Assembly: GCA_044375275.1 (NCBI GenBank)
Contig: JBILMZ010000002.1
Coordinates: 1 to 57,895 of the forward strand
Source of the DNA: SZUA-430 sp044375275
GTDB lineage: Bacteria; Pseudomonadota; Alphaproteobacteria; Micropepsales; Micropepsaceae
Direction of reading: 5' to 3'
Length of the DNA stretch: 57,895 bases
Shown: positions 45,111 to 52,674 of the stretch, piece after piece
Layout of the letters: each line of letters starts with the position of its first letter
Numbering within the stretch: the stretch's first letter is position 1
The notes under the pieces: generated by a model
Told to the model about the DNA's origin: nothing
The model's input: only the letters and a program-made list of their open reading frames with translations
Database searches by the model: none
Made by a program: the position numbers and the translations under genes

Positions 45111-45182
45111 CTTCCCCAAACGCGGCGCGTTTGGGGAAGTGGGTGCGTCACGCCAAAGGCGTGCTGCACCCGAAGGGGTCAG
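45111..45182. repeat. Palindromic repeat, family B, half-copy
   Basis: The hairpin CTTCCCCAAACGC / GCGTTTGGGGAAG (45111-45139) leads to GTGGGTGCGTCACGCC...GGCGTGCTGCACCCG and GAAGGGGTCAGC. The second part matches the right half of the complete copy at 46589-46748 almost base for base. Confidence 0.75.
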
Positions 45183-45194
45183 CACCCGCCACCG

Positions 45195-45341
45195 AACTCC
45201 ATCCCCTGCAGCAGGCTACGCCTGCGCAGGTACTTCCTCACTGCGTGAGGAAGAGAAAACGTTCGTCTCCTCCTCACGACAGTGAGGAGGTGGCTGCGCA
45301 CGCCGTAGCTTCAGCGAAGGCGTGCTGCAAACGGAGGAGTT
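45195..45341. repeat. Palindromic repeat, family E, complete copy (147 bp)
   Basis: Outer ends are AACTCCATCCCCTGCAGCA (left) and TGCTGCAAACGGAGGAGTT (right), which pair with few mismatches. Inside are two hairpins, CTTCCTCAC / GTGAGGAAG and CTCCTCACG / AGTGAGGAG. The arrangement is that of family A with different hairpin sequences. The 21205-21280 unit is its right half. Confidence 0.8.
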
Positions 45342-45369
45342 ACCCACGGCGCAGGCAATCGCACCAGAC

Positions 45370-46506
45370 TCAAAGGCTCGGATTGATGAGGAACTTCTCC
45401 CCCGTCGCCCGCCTGTTATAGACCGCGATGTTCTCGGGCTTCAGCGCATCAGCCAGCGAGATCGTCCGCGTATAGTGGCTCGCAAACGTCGTCTTGATCT
45501 CATCCACCACGCGCTGGCGCAACCGAACCACTTCCGCCGGACCCGCCTTCATCAGGAACGGCGTCAGCAGCCAGCCACCGACAGCCCACGAGAAGCCATA
45601 GGAGCGCGACAGCTCCGTCGGCGACATGTCGAGCCCGCCATAGATGTAGAGCTGCTTGAACGTGGTCGAACCATAGCGGCTATAGCTCGACGCATCCCGG
45701 CTCGCGGCGATTTCCATCGCCGTCAGGATCTGGCTGCCGAGCTTGCCGCCGCCGATCGCATCAAACGCCAGCGTCGCCTTCGTTTCGACAAGCGCCTTCA
45801 CCAGGTCGTCGTGGAACGTCGGCGCCGTCGAGTTGCAGACATGCTTCGCACCGATGTCGCGCAGGATCTTCTCCTGCTCGGCGCTGCGCACGATGTTGAC
45901 GAGGGGAATGCCATCTTTCGCGCACAGCTTGGAGAGCATCTGCCCCAGGTTCGACGCCGCAGCCGTGTGCACGATGGCCTTGTGCCCTTCGCGCTTCATC
46001 GTCTCGACCATGCCGAGCGAGGTCAGCGGATTGACGAAGCAGGATGCGCCTTCAGACGCCGTCGTGCCATCCTTCAGCACCAGCGCATCAGCAGCCTTCG
46101 CCGTCCGGTACTGCGCATACATCGCGCCACCAAACGTGGCGACCGTCTTGCCGAGCAGGGCCTGCGCCTCTTTCGACGCGCCAGCCTTCACGACAACACC
46201 CGCGCCTTCATTGCCCACGGGCAGCGAGTGGTCAAAGCGGGCTGCCATCATGCGCATCGCCGGCGCCGGCATCTGCGCCGTCACCTTGAAGTGCTCGCCC
46301 GAACCACTCGTCGTGGCCTTGCTCATGTCGGCCGGCCCAATCAGCAGGCCGAGGTCGGAAGGATTGATCGGCGTCGCATCAATGCGAATGACAACCTCAT
46401 CCGCCGCCGGTTCCGCAACCGGAACCCGCGTCAGTGAGATCTCAAGCACGCCTTCTTTCGTGAGGAGCGACCGCAACTGCAGGCCGGTAGCAGGAACATT
46501 CGTCAT
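45370..46506 (-). CDS. Zinc-binding-dehydrogenase-like MDR-family oxidoreductase
   Basis: This 378-residue medium-chain dehydrogenase/reductase has a GroES-like N-terminal half (DEVVIRIDATPINPSDLG, GNEGAGVVVKAG) and a Rossmann half (IVHTAAASNLGQML; FDAIGGGKLG). No catalytic zinc ligands stand out, so it is probably an NADPH-dependent quinone- or enoyl-reductase-type member. GGAG precedes the ATG at 46506. It is the last gene of the TetR-VOC-FAH-monooxygenase run, separated from it by a family B repeat. Confidence 0.85.
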   Translation of the reverse strand: MTNVPATGLQLRSLLTKEGVLEISLTRVPVAEPAADEVVIRIDATPINPSDLGLLIGPADMSKATTSGSGEHFKVTAQMPAPAMRMMAARFDHSLPVGNEGAGVVVKAGASKEAQALLGKTVATFGGAMYAQYRTAKAADALVLKDGTTASEGASCFVNPLTSLGMVETMKREGHKAIVHTAAASNLGQMLSKLCAKDGIPLVNIVRSAEQEKILRDIGAKHVCNSTAPTFHDDLVKALVETKATLAFDAIGGGKLGSQILTAMEIAASRDASSYSRYGSTTFKQLYIYGGLDMSPTELSRSYGFSWAVGGWLLTPFLMKAGPAEVVRLRQRVVDEIKTTFASHYTRTISLADALKPENIAVYNRRATGEKFLINPSL

Positions 46507-46588
46507 GAAAAATCTCCAATATGTTGGAGCGCATCCACCACGCCGCACCTCTCCCGTCAAGCGGCGAGCGGGTCATTAGTGGGCCAGA

Positions 46589-46748
46589 GCGCTGACCCCA
46601 TCGGGTGCAGCACCTCCGGTGCGCACCCACTTCCCCAAACGCTTCGCGTTCAGGGAAGATAACATCACCACGTCTCTTCCCCATGCCTGCGGCATGGGGA
46701 AGTGGGTGCGTCACGCCGAATGCGTGCTGCACCCGAAGGGGTCAGCGC
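46589..46748. repeat. Palindromic repeat, family B, complete copy (160 bp)
   Basis: The terminal inverted repeats GCGCTGACCCCATCGGGTG and TGCTGCACCCGAAGGGGTC pair over 24 bp (extended by GCAGCA and AGCGC) with one mismatch. Two internal hairpins carry TTCCCCAAACGC and CTTCCCCATGCC / GGCATGGGGAAG. It occupies the gap between the monooxygenase stop and the dehydrogenase start. Confidence 0.82.
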
Positions 46749-46753
46749 CCAGC

Positions 46754-48235
46754 CTACCCGGCCAGCGCCCTCTCCCACTCAGCCATCAACCCCTGCACCG
46801 AGCCAGTCCCAAACACATACCGGTCCGCACGCACAATCACTGCGTCAGCGCCATTCCCATCAAGATAAGCCCCAAGCTTCTGCGCAAACGGCTTCAACCT
46901 GTCGCCATCCAGCGCCTCAACCCGCGCCAGCATTTTGCCCGACACACCCGCCACATCAGCGCCCCGCCGTGCAATCAGCCACGCGCCACGTCCCATCACG
47001 TCATCAACACGCCAGCCACCAACTTCATCCTGCGGAAAGATCGACGCAGCCCTTGCCGCCCCGACCACAAACACCCCCGGCCCCATCTTCGGATCCGCTG
47101 GCGGCACCGGCTGCTCGCCTGCCGCGCGCTGCGCCAGCATCATCGCATCACGCTGAGCCGCCATGGCGGAATCCGGCATGCAGACCACGCGCCCCATGGC
47201 AATCGCCGTCTCGGTCACCGCCCGCACATGCGGCTCGCGTTCAGTCTGGTACGTGTCGAGCAAGCCATCGCCCGCTTCACCACGCAACACAGCCCCAAGC
47301 TTCCACGCTATGTTCACCGCATCGCGGATGCCCGAGCACATGCCCTGCCCCGCAAAGGGAGGCGTCTGGTGTGCGGCATCACCGGCAAGGATCACGCGTC
47401 CGCGCCGCCATTCATTCGCGATGAGCCCGTGGAACCGATAGACCGCCTTGCGATCAATCTCGATGTCCCCGTCATTCACCCAAGCCGTCAGCAGCTGCGC
47501 AATGACCGCATCATCGAGAAACGCCTGCGGGTCCTCACCCGGCCGGATCATGAACTCCCAGCGATGCCGCCCCGGCCCCATGAGCACGCAGGTCGTCGGC
47601 CGTACCGGATCACAGATCTGCAGGTTCAGCAACGGCATGCGCTCGGGCCGTTTCACTTTCGCGTCCACGACAAGCCAGGGCTCATCAAAGCCATAGTCGA
47701 ATTGCCCGATCTTCAGCGCCTTGCGCACAGGGCTGGAAGCCCCGTCACACGCGATGAGGAACTTGGCCCTCACGGTCTCGAGCTTGCCTGACGCATCCAC
47801 GATCGTTCCGGTGACACTGTCGCCCGCCGCTTCAAACACGTCGAGCCGGACGCCCAGTCGCGTCTCGACGCCGGGATAATCCTTGAGCTTCGAGCGCAGC
47901 GCCCGCTCCAGATCCGGTTGGTTGAACATCCAGCTTGGCGCATAGCCCGACGCGACGATCACATCGCCGAGGTCGTAGTGCAGCAGCGCCTCACCCTTTG
48001 CCGTCCGGAACTCATAGGCCGGCGCGCGCCGCGACACCTTCATCGCCTCGTCCAGAAGACCAAGCCCCTGCCACACCCGCATGATCTCTGCATCGAAATG
48101 CGCGGCACGCGGCAGCGGATAGACGTCAGTGTCGCGCTCGACGGCAAGCACGCGAAGCCCCTGCTGTCCAAGCAGATTGGCCAGCGTCGCACCAACCGGC
48201 CCGAGGCCTGAAATAAGGACGTCGACGTCAATCAT
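46754..48235 (-). CDS. FAD-dependent aromatic hydroxylase (MhpA/PheA type)
   Basis: This 493-residue class A flavoprotein monooxygenase has the FAD motif ISGLGPVGATLAN (residues 8-20), the DG motif LIACDGASSPVR (about 162-173) and the GD motif ILAGDAAHQTPPFAGQG (about 280-296). Its best fit is 3-(3-hydroxyphenyl)propionate-type hydroxylases, which add a second ring hydroxyl before extradiol cleavage. The start overlaps the FAH-family stop (ATGA). The true substrate cannot be read from the sequence. Confidence 0.88.
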   Translation of the reverse strand: MIDVDVLISGLGPVGATLANLLGQQGLRVLAVERDTDVYPLPRAAHFDAEIMRVWQGLGLLDEAMKVSRRAPAYEFRTAKGEALLHYDLGDVIVASGYAPSWMFNQPDLERALRSKLKDYPGVETRLGVRLDVFEAAGDSVTGTIVDASGKLETVRAKFLIACDGASSPVRKALKIGQFDYGFDEPWLVVDAKVKRPERMPLLNLQICDPVRPTTCVLMGPGRHRWEFMIRPGEDPQAFLDDAVIAQLLTAWVNDGDIEIDRKAVYRFHGLIANEWRRGRVILAGDAAHQTPPFAGQGMCSGIRDAVNIAWKLGAVLRGEAGDGLLDTYQTEREPHVRAVTETAIAMGRVVCMPDSAMAAQRDAMMLAQRAAGEQPVPPADPKMGPGVFVVGAARAASIFPQDEVGGWRVDDVMGRGAWLIARRGADVAGVSGKMLARVEALDGDRLKPFAQKLGAYLDGNGADAVIVRADRYVFGTGSVQGLMAEWERALAG

Positions 48236-49086
48236 GCTTCCGGCCTCAGCGTTGCCTCGATCGCACCAATGCGATCAATCTCGATGCGCATGACATCGCC
48301 GGCCTTGAGGAACTTAGGCGGCTTCAGCGCAGCGCCCACACCACCCGGCGTGCCGGTAAAGATGATGTCACCCGGCTCCAGCGTCATCGCCTTGCTCAGA
48401 TGCGCGATCTGGTCGAACACGTTGAACACCAGGTGCTGCGTATTCGAGTCCTGGCGCTTCTCGCCATTCACGAAAGCGCGGATACCCAGCGCGTGCGGAT
48501 CGCCAAGCTCATCGCTCGTCACGATCCACGGCCCGATCGGCCCATGCGTGTCGAAGCTCTTGCCCAGGATCCATTGCGGCGTCTTGAACTGCCAGTCGCG
48601 CGCCGTGACGTCATTGCCAACGGTGTAGCCGAAGATGACCTCATGCGCCTTCTCCTTCGGCACATGCTTGCAGCGCGTCCCGATGACGACGACGAGTTCC
48701 GCCTCATAGTCGATCAGCTGCGATGCCTTCGGCATTTCCACATCCGCAAAAGGCGCATGGATGGAGTTCACCGTCTTGGCAAACCAGACCTGCTCCTCCG
48801 GCGTCTTCTGCCCGCTTTCTTCGATATGGTCCGCATAGTTCAGTCCGATCGCCATGGCCTTCGAAGGCCGCGGCACCGGCGCCTGCAACGTCACCGCACT
48901 GAGCGCGAAGTCAGCCTTGCGCGAAGCCGCCGAAGCAACAGTAGCCTTCACCTTCGGCCAGGCGGCGATCAGCCCGACCATGTCCTTCGGCAAGGATGCA
49001 TCCGTCTTCGAAAGGTCAACGATCCCGCCCTCAACCACAAGCCCAACGCGCGTCGAATTCGATTCCGTAAATGTCACAAGCTTCAT
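48232..49086 (-). CDS. Fumarylacetoacetate hydrolase-family protein
   Basis: This 284-residue protein has the FAH fold: IGLNYADHIEESG, the acidic metal-binding stretch IDYEAELVVVIG, GNDVTARDWQ, GKSFDTHGPIGPW and the C-terminal DIIFTGTPGGVG. In aromatic catabolism such enzymes hydrolyse or decarboxylate the ring-cleavage product. GGAG precedes the ATG at 49086. It sits between the dioxygenase and the monooxygenase genes. Confidence 0.9.
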   Translation of the reverse strand: MKLVTFTESNSTRVGLVVEGGIVDLSKTDASLPKDMVGLIAAWPKVKATVASAASRKADFALSAVTLQAPVPRPSKAMAIGLNYADHIEESGQKTPEEQVWFAKTVNSIHAPFADVEMPKASQLIDYEAELVVVIGTRCKHVPKEKAHEVIFGYTVGNDVTARDWQFKTPQWILGKSFDTHGPIGPWIVTSDELGDPHALGIRAFVNGEKRQDSNTQHLVFNVFDQIAHLSKAMTLEPGDIIFTGTPGGVGAALKPPKFLKAGDVMRIEIDRIGAIEATLRPEA

Positions 49087-49114
49087 CGGTCTTCTCCTGT
49101 ATTCTCTTTCCACC

Positions 49115-49249
49115 TGTCATCCCGGAAGCTAGGCGAGCACAATCGCGAATGCGATTGTCATGCGAGCCTGCTATCCGGGACCCAGAACCGCAAACGCAGC
49201 GCATAATGTCCCTGGGTCCCGGCTCACGCTTCGCTCGCCGGGATGACCA
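49115..49249. repeat. Palindromic repeat, family C, copy 2
   Basis: Ends TGTCATCCCGG and CCGGGATGACCA are inverted repeats. Inside are CAATCGCGAATGCGATTG and GGGACCCAGA / TCCCTGGGTCCC, as in the copy at 41196. A run of ten T follows on the plus strand. It separates the VOC gene from the FAH gene within one transcription unit. Confidence 0.82.
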
Positions 49250-49261
49250 GATTTTTTTTTG

Positions 49262-50182
49262 CTAGTCACCCATATCCGCCGGCATCTTCATCCCCCACTG
49301 CACGCCCATGAGGTCCATCGGCGTCGCTTCGCGCGAACCCCAACTGGCCGTCAGCACGTCGCCATCCGTCCAGTGCTCCAGCGTGTGTCCCCACGGATCG
49401 CGCCAGTAGTCGAAGATCTGGCTGCCCAGAAAATGGCGCCCGACACCCCACTGGTGCCGATACGCCTTGTCCTTGAGCAGGTCATGCCCGCTCATCAGGT
49501 CATCAAGGTCAGTGACCTCATAAGCGGCGTGATTGAACTTCGGCGCCCCGGTACCGAGGAGAAACAGCGTGTGATGATCCGCCGGCTTCTCACCCCGGTC
49601 ACAGCGCATGAACGCACCGAGCGAAAATTCCGGCGACATCTTGATCTCGTCCGACGTGATGAAGCCGAAGTGCTCCTTGTACCAGGCCTCGCTCGCACGG
49701 AAGTTCGAGACATTCAGCACGCAGTGGCCCAGCCGCCGGATATGCGACGCCCCTTGCCGCACGCGCTTCGGCGCATTGGCGCGCGTCTGCGCCCGGGCAT
49801 CGTTGAGGATCGCGGCGGGCGGCGGCGCAACCGCAGGCGCAGCCTCGCGTCCCGCAACAGCCTCGACGGAAAACCCGTCAGGGTCTTTCAGGCGCACGAC
49901 CTTGCCGCCACCCGGACCTTCAAGTGCCTCGACCTTCGAGCCCGTCTTGGCCGCCAGCGCTTCGAGATCCCCGACCGAAAGCGCGCGGAACGCAACGCCG
50001 GCAAAGCCGGGCTCGCCCTTGTGGGTCACATGGAGGAAGGGATCGCTACCCTCCCCGCGCATGTAGAGCGTATTGGCATCGCGCGCCGCACGCACCATCC
50101 CGAAGTCGTTGAGGAACGCTTCCATCTGGTCGAGGTCCGGCGCACTGAACCGCACGAAGGCGATGTCATCGGCTTTGATCAT
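49262..50182 (-). CDS. VOC-family extradiol ring-cleavage dioxygenase
   Basis: This 306-residue protein has two vicinal-oxygen-chelate domains. The second carries the type I extradiol triad: H153 (RRLGHCVLNV), H218 (KFNHAAYEV) and E269 (HTLEHWTDGD), which would bind Fe(II) to cleave a catechol. The neighbours (FAD hydroxylase, FAH-family hydrolase) match this. The start overlaps the TetR stop (ATGA), so both are read together. Confidence 0.88.
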   Translation of the reverse strand: MIKADDIAFVRFSAPDLDQMEAFLNDFGMVRAARDANTLYMRGEGSDPFLHVTHKGEPGFAGVAFRALSVGDLEALAAKTGSKVEALEGPGGGKVVRLKDPDGFSVEAVAGREAAPAVAPPPAAILNDARAQTRANAPKRVRQGASHIRRLGHCVLNVSNFRASEAWYKEHFGFITSDEIKMSPEFSLGAFMRCDRGEKPADHHTLFLLGTGAPKFNHAAYEVTDLDDLMSGHDLLKDKAYRHQWGVGRHFLGSQIFDYWRDPWGHTLEHWTDGDVLTASWGSREATPMDLMGVQWGMKMPADMGD

Positions 50183-50832
50183 GTCTGTGATTCCTTCCTG
50201 CGTGTTTCCATTGTTGTCCGGGCAAGGCGTTGGGCCTCGGCCGGTTTCATGCCAAGTCCGGTGAGCGCAATCGCGACCGCGTCGCTGGCAAATTCGTAAG
50301 GCGCGTCGACCGGCCGCTGTGTCTCCGCCAGGCGCATCGCCGCCGACATGGCGGAGCCCAGCGTGATCACCACGGCCGCATTCAGCGACGGCACCTGGAA
50401 GATCTTTGTCTTCTGCCCGAGCACGATGTCCGCCCGGATGCCGGCATTGATCGGCGTCTCCGGATCGACGGAGCCCGGTATGAGCCGCATCAGCGCCCGC
50501 GCCCTGACAGGCTGGCGGATGGCAAAGTCGAGCACGGTCGCAAGGCCATTTGCCATGCGCACGGCGGCATCCTTCACGCCATGGTTCATCCGCGTGATCC
50601 GGTCTTCCAGATCCAGCCGGATCTGCCGGCCAATCGCGGCCGCAAGATCATCCTTGTCCTGGAAGTGCGTGTAGAACGTGCCCTTCGCGACATCCGCCTC
50701 TTCGGTGATCGCGTCGATCGAAAGCGCATCGAGCCCGTGCTGGGCCACCAGGCGCTCCGCCGCCGCCACAAGCTCGCCGCGCGTCCGTTCGCGCTTGCGT
50801 GTTCCACGGGGTGCTGCTGTTGCCTCGCTCAT
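50179..50832 (-). CDS. TetR-family regulator of the catabolic operon
   Basis: This 217-residue regulator has the N-terminal helix-turn-helix region (IDAITEEADVAKGTFYTHF) and a ligand domain. The start is the ATG at 50832. In-frame codons continue upstream as a TTG (50868) because the two operator sites are an 18-bp tandem repeat open in this frame, but a TetR arm made of a duplicated TKWSF is implausible. It is first in the operon and presumably represses itself and the downstream genes until an aromatic ligand binds. Confidence 0.88.
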   Translation of the reverse strand: MSEATAAPRGTRKRERTRGELVAAAERLVAQHGLDALSIDAITEEADVAKGTFYTHFQDKDDLAAAIGRQIRLDLEDRITRMNHGVKDAAVRMANGLATVLDFAIRQPVRARALMRLIPGSVDPETPINAGIRADIVLGQKTKIFQVPSLNAAVVITLGSAMSAAMRLAETQRPVDAPYEFASDAVAIALTGLGMKPAEAQRLARTTMETRRKESQT

Positions 50833-50835
50833 AAA

Positions 50836-50867
50836 TGACCATTTAGTCAAAAATGACCATTTAGTCA
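50836..50867. promoter_or_regulatory. Tandem TetR operators at the regulator start
   Basis: Two identical near-palindromes TGACCATTTAGTCA lie at 50836-50849 and 50854-50867, 18 bp apart. The nearer one ends 3 bp before the ATG. On the coding strand each contains TTGACT, a possible -35. The lack of space for a ribosome binding site suggests a leaderless or very short-leader transcript. Confidence 0.75.
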
Positions 50868-50968
50868 ATTACATTCGCAACCGCGCAAGTCAGCGAAATG
50901 GCTGCACCCGAAAGGGGCCATTCGAACTGACTCAAGCGCCGCATGAGCGCGATTTGCGGATTGTTCTT

Positions 50969-51628
50969 TTAAGTGCCGCGGACAGGCTGGAAAACGTGAA
51001 CAACACGACCACGCCTGGCTTCACCTTTGGTCGTGCGCTTGCGCGCCGTCGATGCCTCAGCCCTGCGCGCCACGGTCCAGTTCCGCACAGGTCCCGAGTC
51101 GAGGTGAATGAAGTGATTATCGGGATACCAGCCTACGCCACCACGTGCCATCCTGCGGGCAATTCGCGCGGCGCTCGACAGATTGGAATCGAGCGAGATA
51201 TCGATGGCCCGCCCTTCAAGGTGCTTGCTTTTTTCTGCGACGCCGAAGATGCGAGACGCCAGCATCTCGTTCGTCTTCTTTGTCCGGTAGGCGGATAATA
51301 CCGTCGCCCGCGACAAGCCCGCGTGCTCCACGACGTCAGCAAGAAAATCGAGCGTTTCGACATAGATGGGGCCGGAGGCGTTTTCACGATGATCCCGCAG
51401 GAACATGGCAAGATCCACCATCGCTTCCGGGATCGGCCCAATCCTGTCGCGGTAAGGGCCTGAAAAAACTTCACCTGTGTGATCATTCTTCAAAAACAGC
51501 CTGCGGGGTGCAGAGCGGTCTGCAAAGGTGAAGGGCTCCGCATCGCTCAAGATGCGCGAATGCGCCGCCCGACCGAAGATCAAGGTCAGGCCTGTTCCAA
51601 GAAGAATGTCCCGTCGTCGGAAGCGCAT
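50969..51628 (-). CDS. DUF882 (YcbK-like, M15-type) exported peptidase-like protein, paralog 2
   Basis: This 219-residue paralog of the protein at 34643 has the same leader layout (MRFRRRDILLGTGLTLIFG) and core (SAYRTKKTN, SKHLEGRAIDI, NHFIHLDSGPVRNW). It has a shorter C-terminus rich in Arg and lacks the Lys-rich tail. The position between the TetR operon and the imu cassette gives no hint of its partner. Confidence 0.88.
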   Translation of the reverse strand: MRFRRRDILLGTGLTLIFGRAAHSRILSDAEPFTFADRSAPRRLFLKNDHTGEVFSGPYRDRIGPIPEAMVDLAMFLRDHRENASGPIYVETLDFLADVVEHAGLSRATVLSAYRTKKTNEMLASRIFGVAEKSKHLEGRAIDISLDSNLSSAARIARRMARGGVGWYPDNHFIHLDSGPVRNWTVARRAEASTARKRTTKGEARRGRVVHVFQPVRGT

Positions 51629-51789
51629 GGCTGTGATTTAGGGTGCCGCAGTCGAGAACACCATGCCTGCGGGTGCATTTGTGAACAGGGAATTTCGGCC
51701 AATTGTCACGCCAGCCCCAAATAGGCGAGCATCCTCGAGGAACTTCCCCCACACAGCCCATTGACTCCGGCATCCCGTCGTGAGACAAA

Positions 51790-51804
51790 GAACATAACGG
51801 GAAC
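51790..51804 (+). promoter_or_regulatory. LexA (SOS) box of the imuA-imuB-dnaE2 operon
   Basis: GAAC-ATAACGG-GAAC fits the alphaproteobacterial LexA consensus (GAAC-N7-GAAC, equal to GTTC-N7-GTTC on the other strand) and ends 36 bp before the imuA start. This cassette is SOS-regulated in other alphaproteobacteria. Confidence 0.85.
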
Positions 51805-51840
51805 AAACCCCAAGAACACACAACTTCCGGAGACTGACCC

Positions 51841-52674
51841 GTGCCAAGACCTATGGCGGCGGAGGGGCTTTTGCCCCTTAAGCAGACCGCATCTCTAAAG
51901 CAAACCATCGCGGCAATCGAGGCCGTTTGTCTTAACGGCAAGGCAAAAAGCGCGCGCGTCCATGTGGATACGGGACTGCCCGGAATGGATGAGGCGCTCG
52001 GCGGCGGCATCGCGCGAGCCACGATCCACGAGATAATGCCAAGGTCCGTCCAGGATCTCGGGGCCGCGGCAGGCTTCGCCTTCGGGGTCGCCGCCCGCGC
52101 CCAGGAGACAAGCGCCCACACGCTTTATATCCAGCACGACTTCACCAGCGCCGAAACCGGCCGCCCCTATCTGCCGGGACTGAAGCTCTCGGGCTTCGAC
52201 ACCTCGTCACTCATCTATCTTCATGTGCCACAGGCCGAAGACGTGCTGTGGGCCATGAACGAGGCGCTCAAGTGCCGGGGCTTCTCGTCCGTCATCGCGG
52301 AGTTTCCGGCCCATACGCGCGTGCTCGACCTGACAAGCACGCGACGCCTCGCACTCGCCGCACAGGAAGGCCTGGGCCTGGGTCTCATCCTGCGCCACGC
52401 CGCAACCATCGAACCCAATGCGGCAACGACACGCTGGCTCGTGTCCTCCGCACCCAGCCGCGGCAGCGAACATGGCGGCATGGGCGCACCGAACTTCCAC
52501 CTGGACCTCGTGAAGAACCGCTTTGGCTCGTCTGGCCAATGGCAGGTCGAATGGCATGCACATGAACGCAAATTCGAACACGCACACGCAGCCGGTACGC
52601 CGCTATCTGGCAATCTGGTTCAACCATCTGTCTACCGACAGGATCGAGCGCGCCCATTCGCCACGGCGGTCTGA
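51841..52674 (+). CDS. imuA: ImuA, SOS mutasome accessory protein
   Basis: This 277-residue RecA-like accessory protein of the translesion cassette has the segment HVDTGLPGMDEALGGGIARATIHEI near residues 40-65 (family hallmark), LYIQHDF, and later GLGLILRHAA. The GTG at 51841 is preceded by GGAG; the ATG at 51853 is an alternative. The C-terminal 35 residues overlap imuB. It is co-expressed with imuB and dnaE2 from one LexA-controlled promoter and helps recruit them to damaged DNA. Confidence 0.88.
   Translation: MPRPMAAEGLLPLKQTASLKQTIAAIEAVCLNGKAKSARVHVDTGLPGMDEALGGGIARATIHEIMPRSVQDLGAAAGFAFGVAARAQETSAHTLYIQHDFTSAETGRPYLPGLKLSGFDTSSLIYLHVPQAEDVLWAMNEALKCRGFSSVIAEFPAHTRVLDLTSTRRLALAAQEGLGLGLILRHAATIEPNAATTRWLVSSAPSRGSEHGGMGAPNFHLDLVKNRFGSSGQWQVEWHAHERKFEHAHAAGTPLSGNLVQPSVYRQDRARPFATAV

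Larger units (their letters stand above)
44892..45369. other. 478-bp intergenic region holding two palindromic repeats
   Basis: No gene is visible. The stretch holds the presumed bkd promoter side (44892-45110) and then two different palindromic units: a family B half-copy (45111-45182) and a complete family E copy (45195-45341). Confidence 0.7.
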
